Shown here piece after piece: positions 30,494 to 38,611 of a stretch of DNA of 64,000 nt (positions are counted from its first letter, which is position 1; the number at the start of each line of letters is the position of its first letter). A program made the position numbers and the translations under genes. This stretch comes from Jeongeupia chitinilytica (lineage in GTDB: Bacteria > Pseudomonadota > Gammaproteobacteria > Burkholderiales > Chitinibacteraceae): NCBI RefSeq assembly GCF_014652315.1, contig NZ_BMYO01000004.1, positions 62,001-126,000 of the forward strand. The letters are read 5' to 3'. The notes beneath the pieces were generated by a model. That model saw only the letters and a program-made list of their open reading frames with translations, did not search any database and was not told where the DNA came from.

Positions 30494-30845
30494 AGCCGCG
30501 CCCTCCCTCGCCGAGCAGTTCGATGCTGGTCCGGTTCGGCAGGCAGATCGCCGCCTCGCCGGCCCGCATCAGCCAGCCTTCGCGCACGCAGTACTGGCGC
30601 GGGCTCGGGTCGGCGGCGATCCTGGCCTTGCCGGCCGCCACCTCGATCACCGTGTCGCCCAGTGGTCCGGGCACCCTCAGCGTTCGCGTGGCGGCCAGGT
30701 CGACGTCGGCATACACCTTGCCGCCCTGGTACACACGTACCCGCGTTGCACTGCCCCCCTGCCAGCCCCAGAGCGCACTCGCCACGACCAGCAGCAGGCC
30801 GAACAGCAGCAACAGCCAGTCGCCCGCACGCAGGCGACCGCTCAG
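30474..30845 (-). CDS. NusG domain II-containing protein with no standard start codon
   Basis: Predicted membrane-anchored protein with an N-terminal helix (DWLLLLFGLLLVVASALWGW) and a periplasmic NusG-domain-II fold of about 90 residues (CVREGWLMRAGEAAICLPN near the end), of unknown function. In frame, no ATG, GTG or TTG occurs between the rapZ 3' end and the middle of the helix. CTG codons at 30845 (overlapping the rapZ stop as CTGA) and 30833 (giving MRAGDW) are the plausible starts; TTG at 30812 would remove half the helix. The domain itself is certain enough, but the start is not. Confidence 0.72.
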   Translation of the reverse strand: MSGRLRAGDWLLLLFGLLLVVASALWGWQGGSATRVRVYQGGKVYADVDLAATRTLRVPGPLGDTVIEVAAGKARIAADPSPRQYCVREGWLMRAGEAAICLPNRTSIELLGEGGRGFDSLSY

Positions 30846-31696
30846 GGATATTGCTCGCGGTGCCGTACCAGTACCTGCCGGTGCTTGGAAAAATGCTTGT
30901 TCAGCTGTTCCGCCAGATAGACCGAACGGTGCTGTCCGCCGGTGCAACCGATCGCCACCGTCACATAGCTGCGGTTGTCGCGGTCGAATTCGGGCAGCCA
31001 GCGCTCGAGGAAACCGAGCACGTGGGTCAGGTAGCGGCCGACCTGCGGCTGGCGTTCGAGGAAGTCGATCACCGGCTGATCCTTGCCGGTCAGCGGACGC
31101 AGCACCGGATCGTAGTGCGGGTTGGCGAGACAGCGGACGTCGAACACGAAGTCGGCGTCGAGCGGCAGGCCGTGCTTGAAGCCGAACGACTGCACGACCA
31201 GCGTCAGCTTGCTGCGGTCGAGCGCGACGAATTCGCGCACCCAGGCGCGCAGCTGGTTGGCCGACAGGCCGCTGGTATCGATCCGGTGTGACAGCTCGGC
31301 AAAGTAGGCCAGCACCTCGCGCTCGAGCTGGATCGCTTCGGTCACCGTCAGTGCGCCGTTGGCCAGCGGGTGGCTGCGCCGGGTTTCCGAGAAGCGCTTG
31401 ACCAGCGTTTCGTTGTTCGATTCCAGATACAGCAGGTGCACGTCGAGACCGAGCTCGACCAGTGCTTCGTAGTGTTGCGGGAAGCTTGCCAGGTTGTGCG
31501 CGCTGCGCGAATCGATGGCGATCGCCACGCGCGGGTAGCCGTCCTCGTCGAGCATCGCCACCGTCTGCGGCAGCAGCGGCGCAGGCAGGTTGTCGATGCA
31601 GAAGTAACCGAGGTCTTCGAGCGCCTTGATCGCGACGCTCTTGCCGGCTCCGGACAGGCCGGACAGCAGCACGACCTGCTGACGACGCCATACCAT
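30842..31696 (-). CDS. rapZ: RNase adapter protein RapZ
   Basis: Nucleotide-binding protein (284 aa) that in enterobacteria binds GlmZ/GlmY small RNAs and directs RNase E, controlling glucosamine-6-phosphate synthase. The Walker A motif GLSGAGKS is at residues 13-20 and the C-terminal IGCTGGQHRSV segment is conserved. ATG at 31696 is chosen because GAAGGAG is 8 nt upstream. It follows hprK by 19 nt, the common arrangement in betaproteobacteria. An amino-sugar link would suit a chitin degrader, but no GlmZ-like RNA was seen here. Confidence 0.95.
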   Translation of the reverse strand: MVWRRQQVVLLSGLSGAGKSVAIKALEDLGYFCIDNLPAPLLPQTVAMLDEDGYPRVAIAIDSRSAHNLASFPQHYEALVELGLDVHLLYLESNNETLVKRFSETRRSHPLANGALTVTEAIQLEREVLAYFAELSHRIDTSGLSANQLRAWVREFVALDRSKLTLVVQSFGFKHGLPLDADFVFDVRCLANPHYDPVLRPLTGKDQPVIDFLERQPQVGRYLTHVLGFLERWLPEFDRDNRSYVTVAIGCTGGQHRSVYLAEQLNKHFSKHRQVLVRHREQYP

Positions 31697-31715
31697 GCTC
31701 AACGCTCCTTCGGGC

Positions 31716-32660
31716 CTACTCGCCCATCTCCATGAAGCGCTGGTGGCGCTCGATGAACTCGCGGGTCGAGTCGATGCCGCGCAGTTGCAGGATGTAGTTG
31801 CGGACCGCCGCCTCGACCAGTACCGCCAGGTTGCGGCCCGCCGCCACCGGAATCACGAGCTTGCGCGTCGGTACGCCGAGGATTTCCTGTGTCGCAGCCT
31901 GCATCTGCAGCCGGTCGATCGGCGCCAGCGTATCGCCGCCGGCCTTGGCCAGATGGATGATCAGCTTCAGCGTCTTCTTCGGCCGGACCGCCGTTTCGCC
32001 GAAAATGGTGCGGATGTTCAGTACGCCGATCCCGCGCACCTCGAGAAAGTCGCGCAACATCGGCGGACAGCGGCCTTCCAGCGTCTCCGGATTGGTCCGA
32101 TAGACCTCGACGACGTCGTCGGCAACCAGGCCGTGGCCGCGCGAAATCAGCTCCAGCGCCAGCTCGGACTTGCCCATCGACGACTCGCCGGTCAGCAATA
32201 CGCCGACCTCGAGCACGTCGAGGAACACGCCGTGCAGATGCGTCGACACCGCCAGCGCCTTGGCGAGGTAATAGCGCAGCACGTCCATCAGGTACGGCGA
32301 CTGCTCGGGGCTGGTCAGCAACGGTACGTGATGGCGCTCGGCGCCCTCGCGCAATGCATCGGGCACCGGCTGGCCGTTGGCGACGATCATCGCCGCCATT
32401 TCGCTGGCGAACAGCCGCTCGACCGACTCGCGCTGCGCCTCGGGCGACAGATCGAGGAAATACTTGGTCTCGGCGATGCCGAGCACCTGGATCCGGTTCG
32501 GGTGGATGAAGTTCAAATGGCCGACCAGCGCGAGGATCGGCTTCTGTTCGGCCGAGTCGTTGGTCAGCAGGTTGTTGGCGCCCGACTGGCCGGCGACCCA
32601 CGTCAGCCGCAGCTTCTCGGCGTTGTCGATGAAGAGTTGCCTGGTCGTGATCTGCGGCAT
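31716..32660 (-). CDS. hprK: HPr kinase/phosphorylase
   Basis: Bifunctional serine kinase/phosphorylase (314 aa) acting on HPr or a related phosphocarrier. The Walker A motif GESSMGKS is at residues 158-165, the conserved HLHG at 141-144, and the signature [10 protein letters not shown] follows. It lies between ptsN and rapZ. The downstream PTS genes (EIIA-Man, HPr, enzyme I) that often follow rapZ are not in this position, so its partner must be encoded elsewhere. Confidence 0.95.
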   Translation of the reverse strand: MPQITTRQLFIDNAEKLRLTWVAGQSGANNLLTNDSAEQKPILALVGHLNFIHPNRIQVLGIAETKYFLDLSPEAQRESVERLFASEMAAMIVANGQPVPDALREGAERHHVPLLTSPEQSPYLMDVLRYYLAKALAVSTHLHGVFLDVLEVGVLLTGESSMGKSELALELISRGHGLVADDVVEVYRTNPETLEGRCPPMLRDFLEVRGIGVLNIRTIFGETAVRPKKTLKLIIHLAKAGGDTLAPIDRLQMQAATQEILGVPTRKLVIPVAAGRNLAVLVEAAVRNYILQLRGIDSTREFIERHQRFMEMGE

Positions 32661-32734
32661 GGTCGCTCGGGGCTGAAAGAAAACGGGGCGAACGCATGGC
32701 GTCGCCCCTTGAGCTTACACGAGGGAGCCGCAGC

Positions 32735-33202
32735 TCAGAAGCCCGCGTACGGTTCCCAGGTCGAAATCAGCTTGTACGCCTGCCCCGCCTCGTCGAACGA
32801 AGACAGCTGCTCGCGCACCGTCTTGTCCGAAAACAGCTGCGCCAGCTCGGACAGGATCTGCAGATGCAGATCGGTCGCATTGGCCGGGACCAGCAGCACG
32901 AAAATCAGCGATACCGGCTTGCCATCCGGCGCATCGTACGGAATCGGCGCCTTCAGGCGCACGAAGGCACCGGTGGCTTCCTTCAGCCCCTTGATCCGGC
33001 CGTGCGGAATCGCCACGCCCTGGCCGAGGCCGGTCGAGCCGAGTTTTTCGCGTGCGAACAGGCTGTCGAAAATCACGCTGCGGGCAATGCCGTGGCTGTT
33101 TTCGAACAGGATGCCGACTTGCTCGAACACGCGTTTCTTGCTGCCGACATCCATGTCGAGGAAGACGTTTTGGGTCGGCAGAATCTTGGAAATCAGGCTC
33201 AT
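32735..33202 (-). CDS. ptsN: nitrogen-PTS EIIA component
   Basis: EIIA-Ntr (155 aa), the terminal phospho-acceptor of the regulatory nitrogen phosphotransferase system. The active-site His67 sits in AIPHGRIKG. The gene follows hpf in the conserved rpoN cluster, but a strong terminator lies between hpf and ptsN, so it may need its own promoter or read-through. About 75 nt separate it from hprK. Confidence 0.95.
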   Translation of the reverse strand: MSLISKILPTQNVFLDMDVGSKKRVFEQVGILFENSHGIARSVIFDSLFAREKLGSTGLGQGVAIPHGRIKGLKEATGAFVRLKAPIPYDAPDGKPVSLIFVLLVPANATDLHLQILSELAQLFSDKTVREQLSSFDEAGQAYKLISTWEPYAGF

Positions 33203-33264
33203 TGCGAGAATCCATGAGCAGGAGGAACGTCGAAGCCGACCATTGTATCGTCAGCCGGCCCATA

Positions 33265-33299
33265 AACAAAAACGGGAACCCGTAGAACGGGTTCCCGTT
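33265..33299 (-). terminator. terminator between hpf and ptsN
   Basis: A perfect 12-bp stem with a 5-nt loop (33271-33299) followed on the minus strand by TTTTTGTTT. It sits just after the hpf stop and before ptsN, splitting the cluster into at least two transcription units. Confidence 0.88.
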
Positions 33300-33315
33300 G
33301 GCAGGAAAAGAACAC

Positions 33316-33645
33316 TTACTCTTCTTCGGCCGCGACCTGGCGACGGATGCTCTCGCCATCATGACCGTTGCGCTTTTCCTTGTGCTTGACGATCTGCCGG
33401 TCGAGCTTGTCGGCCAGCGCGTCGATCGCGGCATACATGTCTTCGTCGATCGCCTCGACGTGGATGTCCTTGCCCGGCACGTGCACGGTTGCCTCAATTT
33501 TCTGCTGCAGGCGTTCGACCGAAAGGACGACGCCGACTTCGATCACCGCGTCAAAATGACGCGCTACCCGGTCGAGCTTGCTCGTGATGTAATCACGGAT
33601 TGCCGGGGTCACTTCGAGGTGATGGCCGCTGATATTGAGGTTCAT
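33316..33645 (-). CDS. hpf: ribosome hibernation promoting factor (short form)
   Basis: A 109-residue HPF/YfiA-family protein that binds the 30S subunit and promotes inactive 100S ribosomes in stationary phase. MNLNISGHHLEVTPAIRDY and the DIHVEAIDEDMYAAID segment are typical, and there is no long C-terminal extension. It is located directly downstream of rpoN, the usual place in proteobacteria. Confidence 0.95.
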   Translation of the reverse strand: MNLNISGHHLEVTPAIRDYITSKLDRVARHFDAVIEVGVVLSVERLQQKIEATVHVPGKDIHVEAIDEDMYAAIDALADKLDRQIVKHKEKRNGHDGESIRRQVAAEEE

Positions 33646-33672
33646 AGGTCTTCTCCTTCAGGGAAATCGCCG

Positions 33673-35094
33673 TTACAGGCATTTGCGCAGATTGACGGGA
33701 GGGATCTGCATCGCCTCCCTGTATTTGGCAACGGTTCGTCGCGCAACCACGACCCCTTGCCCTGCCAACGCTTCGGCGATGGCACTATCCGACAACGGCT
33801 TGAGCTTGTCCTCCGACTGGATCAGCTGGCGGATCTGCGCCTTGATCGCGGTCGCCGACGCTTCGCCACCAGCCTCGGTCTCGACATGACTGCCGAAGAA
33901 ATACTTGAATTCGAAAATGCCGCGCGGGGTCAGCATGTACTTCTGGGTGGTGACGCGCGAGACGGTCGACTCGTGCAGGTCGAGTTCGGATGCGATATCG
34001 CGCAACACCAAGGGACGCATGGCGATTTCGCCGTGCTCGAAGAAGGCACGCTGCTTGTCGACGATGGCCTGGCCGACGCGCAGGATGGTATCGAAGCGCT
34101 GCTGGACGCTTTTGACCAGCCACTTGGCTTCCTGCAGCTCGCGGGCGAGCACACCGCCATCGCTGCGCTGCAGAATGTCGGCGTACATCCGGTTGACCCT
34201 GAGCTTGGGTCTGGCCGCGTCATTCAACCGCACTCGCCACTGCCCCTTGTATCTGCTGACAAGAACGTCAGCCACCACATAATGCGACGATTCGTCGCTC
34301 CATTGCGCACCGGGTCGCGGATTCAGACTGACGATCAGCGCCTGAGCGGCTTTCAGCGCCGCGTCATCGCATTTCAGGCGGCGTTTTAACCTAGTGTAGT
34401 CGCGTGCCGCGAGCAAATCGAGACTGTCCCGCACAATCCCGAGCGCCAGTTGACGTACGTCAGTGAACGGCAGTGCAGCCAGTTGCAGCGCCAGCGATTC
34501 GGCCATGTCCCTGGCGCCGACGCCGAGCGGCTCGAGCTGCTTGAGTCGTGCCAGCGCAATCGCCAGATCATCGGGTTCGAACTCGAATTCGCCGGCGAGT
34601 TCCGCAGGCAGCAGCGTGAGGATTTCCTCGAGCGGCTGGGTCAGGAAGCCATCCTCATCCAGCGCGTCGATCAGCCAGGTCAACGCGGCGCGGTCGCGCA
34701 ACGGAATCGGCAGCAGGCCCGCCTGGGCCAGCAGGTGCTCGCGCAGGGTCAGCTCGCGCGCGATGTTGCTCGCCGGGTCGAAATCGTCATCGTCGTCGCC
34801 GCCACCACGCGCACCGCTGCCGCTCCCTTCCCAGCCCCAGTCGTCGCTGTCGAATCCCGACTCGCTGGCCGGTGCATCGTCGCCACTGCTCTCGGCCGGT
34901 GCTTCGGCCGCCCCCTCGCCTTCCGGCGCGGAGGAATGATCCTCGCCACGTTCGAGCAGCGGATTTTCGGCCAGAAAGCGCTCGACTTCCTGCTGAAAAT
35001 CGAGCGTCGACAGCTGCAGCAGCTTGATCGACTGCTGCAACTGCGGCGTCAGGTTGAGCTGCTGGGAAAGGCGGAGTTGCAGCGATTGCTTCAT
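33673..35094 (-). CDS. rpoN: RNA polymerase sigma-54 factor
   Basis: Sigma-54 (473 aa), which directs RNA polymerase to -24/-12 promoters with AAA+ activators. Region I is glutamine-rich (MKQSLQLRLSQQLNLTPQLQQ); region II is strikingly acidic, with runs of Asp, Glu, Ser and Gly around residues 50-105; the C-terminal RpoN box ARRTVAKYRE is intact. It follows lptB by 8 nt and precedes hpf and ptsN, the conserved order. Confidence 0.97.
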   Translation of the reverse strand: MKQSLQLRLSQQLNLTPQLQQSIKLLQLSTLDFQQEVERFLAENPLLERGEDHSSAPEGEGAAEAPAESSGDDAPASESGFDSDDWGWEGSGSGARGGGDDDDDFDPASNIARELTLREHLLAQAGLLPIPLRDRAALTWLIDALDEDGFLTQPLEEILTLLPAELAGEFEFEPDDLAIALARLKQLEPLGVGARDMAESLALQLAALPFTDVRQLALGIVRDSLDLLAARDYTRLKRRLKCDDAALKAAQALIVSLNPRPGAQWSDESSHYVVADVLVSRYKGQWRVRLNDAARPKLRVNRMYADILQRSDGGVLARELQEAKWLVKSVQQRFDTILRVGQAIVDKQRAFFEHGEIAMRPLVLRDIASELDLHESTVSRVTTQKYMLTPRGIFEFKYFFGSHVETEAGGEASATAIKAQIRQLIQSEDKLKPLSDSAIAEALAGQGVVVARRTVAKYREAMQIPPVNLRKCL

Positions 35095-35102
35095 GGCTGC
35101 GG

Positions 35103-35831
35103 CTACATCCGGAAGTGTTCGCCGAGATAGACCCGGCGAACCTGCTCGTTGGCGACGATGGCACTCGGCAGGCCCGACGCCATCACCGCGCCCTCGGAAA
35201 TGATGTACGCGCGATCGCAGATCCCCAGCGTTTCGCGCACGTTGTGGTCGGTGATCAGCACACCGATGCCGCGCTCCTTCAGGAAACGGATGATGCGCTG
35301 GATGTCCATCACCGCGATCGGGTCGACCCCGGCAAACGGCTCGTCGAGCAGGATGAAGCGCGGGCTGGCCGCCAACGCACGGGCGATCTCGGCACGCCGG
35401 CGCTCGCCGCCCGACAGGCTCATCGCATTGTTTTCACGCAGGTGGGAAATGTGCAGGTCACCCAGCAGTGCATCGAGCTGGCGCGCCCGCTCGACCTTGT
35501 CGGCGACGTGCAGCTCGAGCACGGCGAGGATGTTCTGCTCGACCGTCATCTTGCGGAAGATCGAGGCTTCCTGCGGCAGGTAGCCGACGCCCATGCGGGC
35601 GCGCTCGTGCATCGGCAGATGGCCGATGTCGACGCCGTCGAGCCGGATGTCGCCGCCGTCCTTGGCGACCAGGCCGACGATCATGTAGAAGCTGGTCGTC
35701 TTGCCGGCGCCGTTCGGCCCGAGCAGGCCGACGACCTCGCCGGCGGCGACGTCGATCGACACGTCCTTGACGACGGTGCGCTTCTTGTAGCGCTTCATCA
35801 GGCCGCTGGCGCTGAGCACGGCATCGGTCAT
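35103..35831 (-). CDS. lptB: LPS export ABC transporter ATP-binding protein
   Basis: Cytoplasmic ATPase (242 aa) of the LptB2FGC complex that extracts lipopolysaccharide from the inner membrane. Walker A (GPNGAGKTT), signature LSGGERRR, Walker B ([13 protein letters not shown]) and the switch His (TDHN) are all present. Its ATG overlaps the lptA stop by 4 nt, and rpoN starts 8 nt after its own stop. Confidence 0.97.
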   Translation of the reverse strand: MTDAVLSASGLMKRYKKRTVVKDVSIDVAAGEVVGLLGPNGAGKTTSFYMIVGLVAKDGGDIRLDGVDIGHLPMHERARMGVGYLPQEASIFRKMTVEQNILAVLELHVADKVERARQLDALLGDLHISHLRENNAMSLSGGERRRAEIARALAASPRFILLDEPFAGVDPIAVMDIQRIIRFLKERGIGVLITDHNVRETLGICDRAYIISEGAVMASGLPSAIVANEQVRRVYLGEHFRM

Positions 35832-36448
35832 TGCGCTTCCTTGCTCCAGGACCCGCCGGACTTCGGCGCGCTGGCGGCCGCGGCCGGCTTGCTGGCGACA
35901 GGCTTGCTCGCGGCGGCCTTGACCGGTTTCGCCGCGGTCGCACTGGCATCCTTCTTCTTCGGGATCAGCGTGATGTTGACGCGGCTGCCCGGCTTGCCGT
36001 CGGTCTGCGCCTGGTAGGTCGACGTCGTCATCTCGTAGATGATCACGTCGCCGATGACCTCGTCACCGGTATCGCGGCGTACCCAGGCCTTGTTGATCAG
36101 CTTCAGGATGCCGGTCTTGCCGTCGTAGTCGTAATGCAGCGAATTGGCATCGACCCACTCGCCGGTATCCATGCGCTGGCGAAACTTCACCGGCTTGCCA
36201 TCACCCAGCGAGAACTGGTTGCCGTCGGCGTCCTGCCGCACGGTGACCTTGTCGGCTTTCAGCGTCATGGTGCCCTGGACGACGATGACGTTGCCGGTAT
36301 AGACGCCGACATTGTTCTTCTGGTCGAAGTTGGCGTGGTCCGCCTCGATGTTCATCGGTTTTTCGCGGTCGGCGGACTCTGCGTGCGCCAGCGGCGCGGT
36401 CAGCAGGATCAGCGCCGACAGTTCAGCGGCGCGGCGGCGGCGGGACAT
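35828..36448 (-). CDS. lptA: LPS transport periplasmic protein LptA
   Basis: Periplasmic bridge protein (206 aa) of the Lpt machine. A signal peptide (ending AHA near residue 23) is followed by the OstA/LptA beta-jellyroll ([20 protein letters not shown] start) and an Ala/Lys/Pro-rich C-terminal tail of about 40 residues that is probably disordered. The gene overlaps lptC by 26 nt and lptB by 4 nt. Confidence 0.94.
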   Translation of the reverse strand: MSRRRRAAELSALILLTAPLAHAESADREKPMNIEADHANFDQKNNVGVYTGNVIVVQGTMTLKADKVTVRQDADGNQFSLGDGKPVKFRQRMDTGEWVDANSLHYDYDGKTGILKLINKAWVRRDTGDEVIGDVIIYEMTTSTYQAQTDGKPGSRVNITLIPKKKDASATAAKPVKAAASKPVASKPAAAASAPKSGGSWSKEAQ

Positions 36449-37001
36449 AGGTCGTGCTCACTTTGGAGAGGAGTTCCAGGGTTTCCTTGTCCAGATCGGC
36501 ATTGAAGCCGACGCCGGACACGGTATATGCGCCCATCTTGCCGTTGACCGGCGTCTTGGACCAGACGAAGTTCTCGTTGGGCTTGACCCAGACGTCCGAG
36601 CTGACGACGTCGAGCTGCGGCTTGTCCGCGCTCGGCGCCCGGGTCAGTTTGGCGTCATCGGGAAACCAGACGAGGGTACCATTTTGTTCGGTGCGCGCGC
36701 GCTTGCCAACGACGGTCAGCTCCGGTGTATCGGGCTTGGTGTAATGGATGCGCGGCTGGTCGAGCCAGTTGGTGTCGCCGCTCGGATAGTGGCGCAACCG
36801 GTCGGCGTAGATGCGCGACAAGGGCTTGCCGTTCACGTCGAAACGGTAAGCGGTTGCATTTTGCGCGATCAGATCGGGATCGTTCGGTCGCTCGGGCCGG
36901 CCGATGCCGGGCACCTGGGCGACCTCGTTGAGGATCAGCACCAGCGCGCCGAGCGTCGCCAGCAGCACGATGGGCAGAAGCTTGGTCGACAGGCCGCCCA
37001 T
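36423..37001 (-). CDS. lptC: LPS export protein LptC
   Basis: Bitopic inner-membrane protein (192 aa) that receives LPS from LptBFG and hands it to LptA. One N-terminal transmembrane helix (about residues 8-25) anchors a periplasmic LptC domain. It lies 3 nt after kdsC and overlaps lptA, in the order kdsD-kdsC-lptC-lptA-lptB conserved in proteobacteria. The C-terminal Pro/Arg tail lies in the overlap. Confidence 0.93.
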   Translation of the reverse strand: MGGLSTKLLPIVLLATLGALVLILNEVAQVPGIGRPERPNDPDLIAQNATAYRFDVNGKPLSRIYADRLRHYPSGDTNWLDQPRIHYTKPDTPELTVVGKRARTEQNGTLVWFPDDAKLTRAPSADKPQLDVVSSDVWVKPNENFVWSKTPVNGKMGAYTVSGVGFNADLDKETLELLSKVSTTYVPPPPRR

Positions 37002-37004
37002 GGA

Positions 37005-37520
37005 TCAGCGCAGGTAATGGGCCATCAGCCCGTCATAGGTACCCTGCGCCTGCATGATCAGCTCGCAGACCTCGCGCACCGCACCGCGGCCGCCGGCGCG
37101 GCCGGTCACGTAATCGGCGTGCTGCAGCACGATCTCGGGCGAATCGGGCACCGCCACGGCAAAGGCGGCGCGGCGCATCACCGGCAGATCGATCACGTCG
37201 TCGCCCATGTAGCCGCAGTCGTCGGCCGTAACGCCGGCAGCGCCGAGCAGCTCGCCGAAGGTCGCCAGCTTGTCGTGCGCGCCCTGGTAAACGAAGTCGA
37301 TACCGAGGTTGTTGGCACGGTGTTCGAGCAACTTCGACTTGCGGCCGGTAATGATCGCCAGCTTCACGCCGGTCTGCTGCAGCATGCGCAGGCCATGGCC
37401 GTCGAGCGAATTGAAGGCCTTCATCTCTTCGCCAGCGTCGTTGTAATACAGACCACCATCGGTCATCACGCCATCAACGTCAAAAATCATCAGCCGTACG
37501 GCACGGGCTTTTTCCTGCAT
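37005..37520 (-). CDS. kdsC: 3-deoxy-D-manno-octulosonate-8-phosphate phosphatase
   Basis: HAD-type phosphatase (171 aa) that makes free Kdo for the lipopolysaccharide inner core. The nucleophile motif DVDGVMTDG and the Lys/Asp motifs (ITGRKSK, GYMGDDVIDL) are intact, and there is no large cap domain, as expected for this tetrameric family. It follows kdsD by 15 nt. Confidence 0.95.
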   Translation of the reverse strand: MQEKARAVRLMIFDVDGVMTDGGLYYNDAGEEMKAFNSLDGHGLRMLQQTGVKLAIITGRKSKLLEHRANNLGIDFVYQGAHDKLATFGELLGAAGVTADDCGYMGDDVIDLPVMRRAAFAVAVPDSPEIVLQHADYVTGRAGGRGAVREVCELIMQAQGTYDGLMAHYLR

Positions 37521-37535
37521 CTCGGTTTCCTTTGC

Positions 37536-38507
37536 TCAGACGACCCGGGCACGCAGCAGGTCGTGCATGTTCAGCGCACCGACGAGCTTGCCGGCGTCGA
37601 GCACCAGCAGGCCGTTGATGCGGCGTTGTTCCATCACCTGCACCGCTTCGGCGGCGAGGTGGTCCGCGTCGATCGTCAGCGGATTGCGGGTCATCACCTG
37701 CGCCACCGGCGTGGCCAGCACATCGCGACCGTCGTCGAGCGCGCGGCGCAAGTCACCGTCGGTGAACACGCCGACCAGCACGCCGGCGCCATCGACCACC
37801 GCGGTCATGCCCATGCCCTTGCGGCTGATCTCCAGCAAGGCATCGCGCAACAGCACGTCGTCATTCACGACCGGCAACGCCTCACCCGCGTGCATCACGT
37901 CACGCACGTGCACCAGCAGACGCCGACCGAGGCTGCCCCCGGGATGCGACAGCGCGAAATCTTCGGCCTTGAAGCCGCGCGCATCGAGCAGGGCCACCGC
38001 CAGTGCGTCGCCCAGCGCCAGCGCAGCGGTCGTGCTCGCTGTCGGTGCAAGATTGAGCGGACATGCTTCCTGCGCCACGCCGGCATCGAGCCAGATATCG
38101 GCAGCACGCGCCAGCGTCGACTCCTCGCGGCCGGCGAGCGCGATCACCTTGACGCCCAGCCGCTTCAGGCTAGGCAGAATCGCCAGCACCTCGTCGCTTT
38201 CGCCCGAATACGACAAGGCCAGCACAACGTCGTCGGCCCTGATCATGCCCAGATCGCCGTGGACGGCTTCGGCCGGGTGGACGAACATGGCCGGCGTGCC
38301 GGTGCTGGCCAGCGTCGCGGCGATCTTGCGCGCGATGTGGCCGGACTTGCCCATGCCGGTCACCACGACACGGCCGGTACAGCCCAGCAGCAGCGTACAG
38401 GCCGCATCGAAACGGTGGTCGAGCCGCGCGGCCATGGCGGTGATCGCGTCGGCCTCGATCGCCAGCACCTGACGCGCCTGCGCCAACGATTGCGTGATTT
38501 CACTCAT
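37536..38507 (-). CDS. kdsD: D-arabinose 5-phosphate isomerase
   Basis: Isomerase (323 aa) that converts ribulose 5-phosphate to arabinose 5-phosphate, the first step of Kdo synthesis. An N-terminal SIS domain (TGMGKSGHIARK, SYSGESDE) is followed by two CBS domains, the usual full-length form. It is the first gene of the leftward kds-lpt-rpoN cluster. A TATACT box lies immediately upstream (38515-38520), giving a very short leader if used. Confidence 0.95.
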   Translation of the reverse strand: MSEITQSLAQARQVLAIEADAITAMAARLDHRFDAACTLLLGCTGRVVVTGMGKSGHIARKIAATLASTGTPAMFVHPAEAVHGDLGMIRADDVVLALSYSGESDEVLAILPSLKRLGVKVIALAGREESTLARAADIWLDAGVAQEACPLNLAPTASTTAALALGDALAVALLDARGFKAEDFALSHPGGSLGRRLLVHVRDVMHAGEALPVVNDDVLLRDALLEISRKGMGMTAVVDGAGVLVGVFTDGDLRRALDDGRDVLATPVAQVMTRNPLTIDADHLAAEAVQVMEQRRINGLLVLDAGKLVGALNMHDLLRARVV

Positions 38508-38566
38508 GGGCCCCAGTATAAAAGAGCCATGCGGGGCGCGGCCAGCAAGTAGGCCACACCGGCAGG

Positions 38567-38572
38567 TATAAT
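38567..38572 (+). promoter_or_regulatory. -10 box for the Kef-type antiporter gene
   Basis: A perfect TATAAT lies 40 nt before the antiporter ATG in the short divergent region with kdsD. No good -35 box stands 16-18 nt upstream, so the promoter may be activator-dependent or weak. Confidence 0.35.
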
Positions 38573-38611
38573 TTTTGCCAGACCCACCACGGAACCCTCC
38601 GGCCGCAGCCC

